A DNA stretch of 64,000 nucleotides from Huiozyma naganishii CBS 8797 (lineage: Eukaryota; Ascomycota; Saccharomycetes; Saccharomycetales; Saccharomycetaceae): contig NC_035925.1 of the NCBI RefSeq assembly GCF_000348985.1, positions 124,001-188,000 on the forward strand. The letters are read 5' to 3'. Below, one piece after another: positions 60,665 through 64,000 of the stretch; positions within the stretch are counted from its first letter, which is position 1, and each line of letters starts with the position of its first letter. Both the position numbers and the translations under genes were made by a program. The notes beneath the pieces are model-generated. The model was not told the origin of the DNA and made no database searches. It was given only the letters and a program-made list of their open reading frames with translations.

Positions 60665-62464
60665 ATGGAGCAGATCAATTGTCTATTGGATTGGGGAAAG
60701 AATGTTGGTATTACTTACTCTGATGAGCTGAAGTTTCGTTCCGATCAGGAGAGAGGAGTCTACGGCATCTATGAAGGAGATAATACGCCGAGGCGGGGAA
60801 ACCTGAGCATAGAAGTTCCGAATCATGCAATCATTTCGAATAACTTGGCTGAAAGAGTTTTTGGCTGGCGTGATAACGGTCTTCTTAAAATTGTGGTGTC
60901 GCTTTTCAAGTTTGGTGCTGGCGACGAGACAATTTTCAAGGACCCTGCCATTCGTGATCTGCGTGAAAAGTTTTCACCTTACCTAAAATCACTACCGGAT
61001 GTCGTCAATTCACCGCTACTATGGAATCCGTTGGAAATCACACTCTTAGAACATACGAACCTAGCTAATGGTTACAAAGAGAAACTGTTTGATCTCTTCG
61101 GGCAATGGATACGTTTGTTAGATGAGACCCCAACGTTGTCGGACTACAAAGATTCTGTTGCACAAGACATTAAATACTTTAAAGAGTTTCAGCAGTTAGA
61201 TGATGATACCATCTATAATAAATTGCTTTTACCTGTTGTTGAGGGTACATTTCATCACTGGTGCTCTTTTTCGTCGTTTTTATGGTCTCATCTTATTTTT
61301 ACATCCAGAGCATTTCCAGAATATATTATCAATAAAGGTAACTGCGAGCCCCATGAGGTGATCTTGCTCCCCATTTTGGATCTTCTGAATCATGACTACG
61401 AATCGAAGGTTTTATGGTCCACTGACCGTGGGTCTGCTTTCATTTATCAGAACTTGGAGGATATTGAAACATTGAAGCAAGGCCAAGAGATTTTTAACAA
61501 CTATGGACCCAAAGGTAATGAGGAGCTACTTACCAGTTATGGATTTGTTTTGGAAGATAACGTAAATGACATTGTGCTTTTAAAGATTAAATTGCCCCTA
61601 CCTTTAATCGCCGAAATTTTAGCTAAAGAGCCATCAATCAAACTACCCACTCTTGACGACTACACTACGTATGCATTCGATGACAACTCTACGAAGATAC
61701 CGAACTCTGTGTCTGACATTGAAAAGTACAAAGACGGGATCATTTACGTGTTAAACAGCTCAAATAACGAAGCTTGTCTGGAGCCACTGTTACAGCTTTT
61801 TACGTTTATTTCGCAGCGCCCTTCAGAGTCGTCGGCAGATTGCGTAAGACCAAAGTTCCAAGGATTGCAGTCGTTGAGAGTTGCCATTCAACACAAGTTG
61901 AATCCACTAAGCAAGAAAACACTTCCAGATTGTAAGCTGAAAGGTATGTACAGAATGAGTCCATACCGCGAAAAATGTGCCGCCGTGTACAAGAATGGAC
62001 AAATCAGCATTCTAAAACAGTCAATCTCAACTCTTAAAAAGGTAGAGGTAGCATGGTTAAGTCAGTGCAAATCTTCATTACTCACGGTGTCCAAGATCAT
62101 GAAGAATGATCCAAAGTTTTTTGAAGCAGAACTGGCATCATATATGAGCGACACAAACTCAAAAGATATAACGTTCGACTCAACATTTGATCTGCTTGTA
62201 TTGTGGATCGTGATCAAAATAAAAAGCAATACATTCACAACAAAGCATTCTTGGGTCAAAGCTCAATATCAAAGTTATGTTGAACCCCTGGAGAATTCGG
62301 ATACAATCGACGAGGATATTGTGGCGTTTCACAACACCTACTTCACAGACACCAGTGCAGTCGATATCTCAGATTTGAATAAGGCATTCAATTTTGTATC
62401 CGATAACACCTTTACAAGGTCCTCAAGCTCGCAAGAAACCATCTTGGTGCGGGCATCTCATTGA
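60665..62464 (+). CDS. RKM1: SET-domain lysine methyltransferase of ribosomal proteins
   Basis: Rkm1 methylates lysines of ribosomal protein Rpl23. The 599 residues (S. cerevisiae 583) carry a split SET domain. The N-terminal part starts LLDWGKNVGI, and the substrate-binding signatures are LLDLLNHDYESK-like (PILDLLNHDYESKV, about 237-250) and NNYGPKGNEELLTSYGF (about 279-295). A helical Rubisco-LSMT-type C-terminal domain follows. The ATG at 60665 is the first in frame. Confidence 0.95.
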   Translation: MEQINCLLDWGKNVGITYSDELKFRSDQERGVYGIYEGDNTPRRGNLSIEVPNHAIISNNLAERVFGWRDNGLLKIVVSLFKFGAGDETIFKDPAIRDLREKFSPYLKSLPDVVNSPLLWNPLEITLLEHTNLANGYKEKLFDLFGQWIRLLDETPTLSDYKDSVAQDIKYFKEFQQLDDDTIYNKLLLPVVEGTFHHWCSFSSFLWSHLIFTSRAFPEYIINKGNCEPHEVILLPILDLLNHDYESKVLWSTDRGSAFIYQNLEDIETLKQGQEIFNNYGPKGNEELLTSYGFVLEDNVNDIVLLKIKLPLPLIAEILAKEPSIKLPTLDDYTTYAFDDNSTKIPNSVSDIEKYKDGIIYVLNSSNNEACLEPLLQLFTFISQRPSESSADCVRPKFQGLQSLRVAIQHKLNPLSKKTLPDCKLKGMYRMSPYREKCAAVYKNGQISILKQSISTLKKVEVAWLSQCKSSLLTVSKIMKNDPKFFEAELASYMSDTNSKDITFDSTFDLLVLWIVIKIKSNTFTTKHSWVKAQYQSYVEPLENSDTIDEDIVAFHNTYFTDTSAVDISDLNKAFNFVSDNTFTRSSSSQETILVRASH

Positions 62465-62615
62465 AGCGAATCACCGAATCAGCCTTCCCCATTGAAAACA
62501 TTATATAAGCCGTTCGAAAAAAAATTTTAAGCTGAGTAAAGCAAATTATAGGTCACGGCACACAGTAATCTCGAGAACTCTACTTCGGAAAGGCACCAAA
62601 GCGGCTCAGTTCACG

Positions 62616-64000
62616 ATGGTATCCGTTGGGATTAGTGCAGTTTTAGCTGCTGCAGTTGGTGTATATCTGTATTTTGGGGGTAGGATATCCATAGCTATCG
62701 TAATTATAGTGTCCTATGCCGTTTTCTGCAGTGAACAAAATAAACAGGTTGAAGACTCTGGGGATAAGCCTAGCGATGTGCCACCAGTGGTACAGAAACG
62801 AAAGGAGAAACATGTGTGCGCCTGTAAAAGTGGTGGAGGTGGAGGTGGAGGCAGTTGCTGTTCATCGAAGGGCGGTAAATCTGGAGGAGGAAGTTGCTGC
62901 TCTTCGAAAGGCGCTAAATCTGGTGATTTATCTGGCAAAAAGGTATCAATCGCAGATGAGCTTGAGATTGAGAGTTTAGGGGAGCAGATATCTGAGGAAA
63001 ATAAGAAGCAGCTGGAAGAGTTAACCATTGATTTCACCGATATGTTTACGAAGGAAAAAAAATCAACTCCAAAGCCGCTTAGTTCAACTAAATCCACTAA
63101 AAGATTCACAAAAGGGAAGAGAACATTGAAGAAGGAAGCAAAACAACAGACGGTAGAATTTGCCAATATTGCTGATGACGGTCTGATAAAAAGCGCATTC
63201 ACAGTTTCCAATGAGAAATTAATGAGTTCTGACATTTATGTTTTCTACAGCTCGTTGCAAGGTGCGTCAGTAAGTGCTGCTGAGAAAGTGGTCAAAGAAC
63301 TGAGTAGTATAAAAGAGTTGCAGAACTCCCCTACATTGATTAATTTAGACGAGTTGGATGATGTAGACCAGTATTTTCTCGACGTCCCCACAGAGCAGTC
63401 TTTCTATATCTTGGTCCTTCCCTCGTACGATGTTGACTGCCCCTTGGATTATTTTTTACAGATATTGGAGGAAACGTACAATGATTTTCGTGTTGACAGA
63501 TATCCATTGCGCAAACTTGTCGGTTACACTGTTTTAGGGTTAGGTGATAGGGAGTCGTATCCGGAGAAGTTTTGCTACCAGGCGAAAAAGGCGGACTTCT
63601 GGTTATCCAGACTTGGTGCTAGAAGAATGTTCCCACTAGGTGAGATATGTGTTAAGTTTTCGGGACTTGAAAAGGTAGATAAGTGGTCCCGATTACTAGG
63701 GAAGATGATGTTGGATGATGAACCGATTTTATACGAATATGACGAAACTGTGGATAATTCGGATGACGAGGAAGAGGAAGATAACGGGAATGTTAGCGAT
63801 GAAGGTGTTGTAGATGTTGAAGATCTGACAGGGAAAACTGACGATGATCTTGCAAAAAACTCTACGGAAGTAAAACAAATGATTGCAAAGAACAGCCCAA
63901 CTTACAAAAATCTGACCAAGCAGGGCTACAAAATTGTTGGTTCTCATTCTGGTGTGAAAGTTTGCAGGTGGACCAAAAATGAACTAAGAGGCAAAGGTTC
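62616..64000 (+). CDS. TYW1: Wybutosine synthesis protein TYW1, 3' end outside window
   Basis: Tyw1 is the radical-SAM enzyme that forms the tricyclic wybutosine precursor on tRNA-Phe. The first 461 codons are visible; S. cerevisiae Tyw1 has about 810 residues. An N-terminal membrane segment (about 5-38) is followed by a Gly/Cys-rich linker containing a duplicated SCCSSKG unit (about 79-103). The flavodoxin-like domain follows from about 205 (DIYVFYSSLQGA, ILVLPSYD, TVLGLGDRESYP), then an acidic stretch. The radical-SAM Cys cluster lies beyond the window. The ATG at 62616 is the first in frame and the position after RKM1 matches YPL207W. Confidence 0.95.
   Translation, partial: MVSVGISAVLAAAVGVYLYFGGRISIAIVIIVSYAVFCSEQNKQVEDSGDKPSDVPPVVQKRKEKHVCACKSGGGGGGGSCCSSKGGKSGGGSCCSSKGAKSGDLSGKKVSIADELEIESLGEQISEENKKQLEELTIDFTDMFTKEKKSTPKPLSSTKSTKRFTKGKRTLKKEAKQQTVEFANIADDGLIKSAFTVSNEKLMSSDIYVFYSSLQGASVSAAEKVVKELSSIKELQNSPTLINLDELDDVDQYFLDVPTEQSFYILVLPSYDVDCPLDYFLQILEETYNDFRVDRYPLRKLVGYTVLGLGDRESYPEKFCYQAKKADFWLSRLGARRMFPLGEICVKFSGLEKVDKWSRLLGKMMLDDEPILYEYDETVDNSDDEEEEDNGNVSDEGVVDVEDLTGKTDDDLAKNSTEVKQMIAKNSPTYKNLTKQGYKIVGSHSGVKVCRWTKNELRGKG
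62848..62925 (+). repeat. Tandem coding duplication in TYW1
   Basis: Two adjacent units of about 39 bp each encode a Gly run, SCCSSKG, a Gly or Ala, and KS. They give two Cys-Cys pairs shortly after the membrane segment. Confidence 0.75.

Overview
This window is nuclear DNA from a budding yeast of the family Saccharomycetaceae. Almost every gene is recognisable as the counterpart of a Saccharomyces cerevisiae gene, and the order and strands follow S. cerevisiae chromosome XVI from IQG1 (YPL242C) to TYW1 (YPL207W). CTG codons fall at conserved Leu positions, for example in SAR1, so this is not a CUG-Ser yeast. The content is only the chromosome XVI copy of the paralogous pairs (SSO1, FAS2, USV1, MMT2, GRE1, FLC1, RPL1A, PCL8, YPL216W), with nothing interleaved from the sister S. 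cerevisiae regions. That points to a post-genome-duplication species outside Saccharomyces itself, perhaps Kazachstania- or Naumovozyma-like. This is inference; the species cannot be named from the sequence alone.

Layout: IQG1 (3' end outside the window), CIN2, YAR1, SUI3, ENV7, RVB2, VMA11, NSL1, SSO1, FAS2, USV1, CET1, ALG5, MMT2, GRE1, FMP40, a Lon-type protease with no S. cerevisiae gene at this place, FLC1, RPL1A, PCL8, SAR1 (spliced), a 1.9-kb gene-free stretch with probable solo LTRs, BMS1, a YPL216W/ITC1-type gene, CBP3, THI6, LEA1, PUS1, NIP7, SRP72, IPL1, RKM1 and TYW1 (3' end outside the window). HSP82, YPL229W, NEW1 and YPL225W, which S. cerevisiae carries in this interval, are absent.

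The genes are ordinary housekeeping neighbours, not one operon-like system. Ribosome biogenesis genes (YAR1, BMS1, NIP7, probably PUS1) share RRPE and PAC promoter motifs. FAS2 has Reb1-type, inositol/choline-type and TATA sites. GRE1 and USV1 have stress-element-rich upstream regions.

The most notable observations are these. FAS2 carries two short, compensated out-of-frame stretches, exactly in the two flexible linkers that tether the acyl carrier domain. The ENV7 product has lost all four kinase hallmarks and looks like a pseudokinase. An extra Lon protease without a mitochondrial leader ends in GKL, suggesting a peroxisomal Lon that S. cerevisiae lacks. The SAR1 intron has its only good branch point 116 nt from the productive 3' splice site. 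A cluster of LTR-like elements is repeatedly bordered by ATTAC. USV1 is preceded directly by a start-stop uORF (ATGTAA). CIN2 has an in-frame stop upstream of its usable start.
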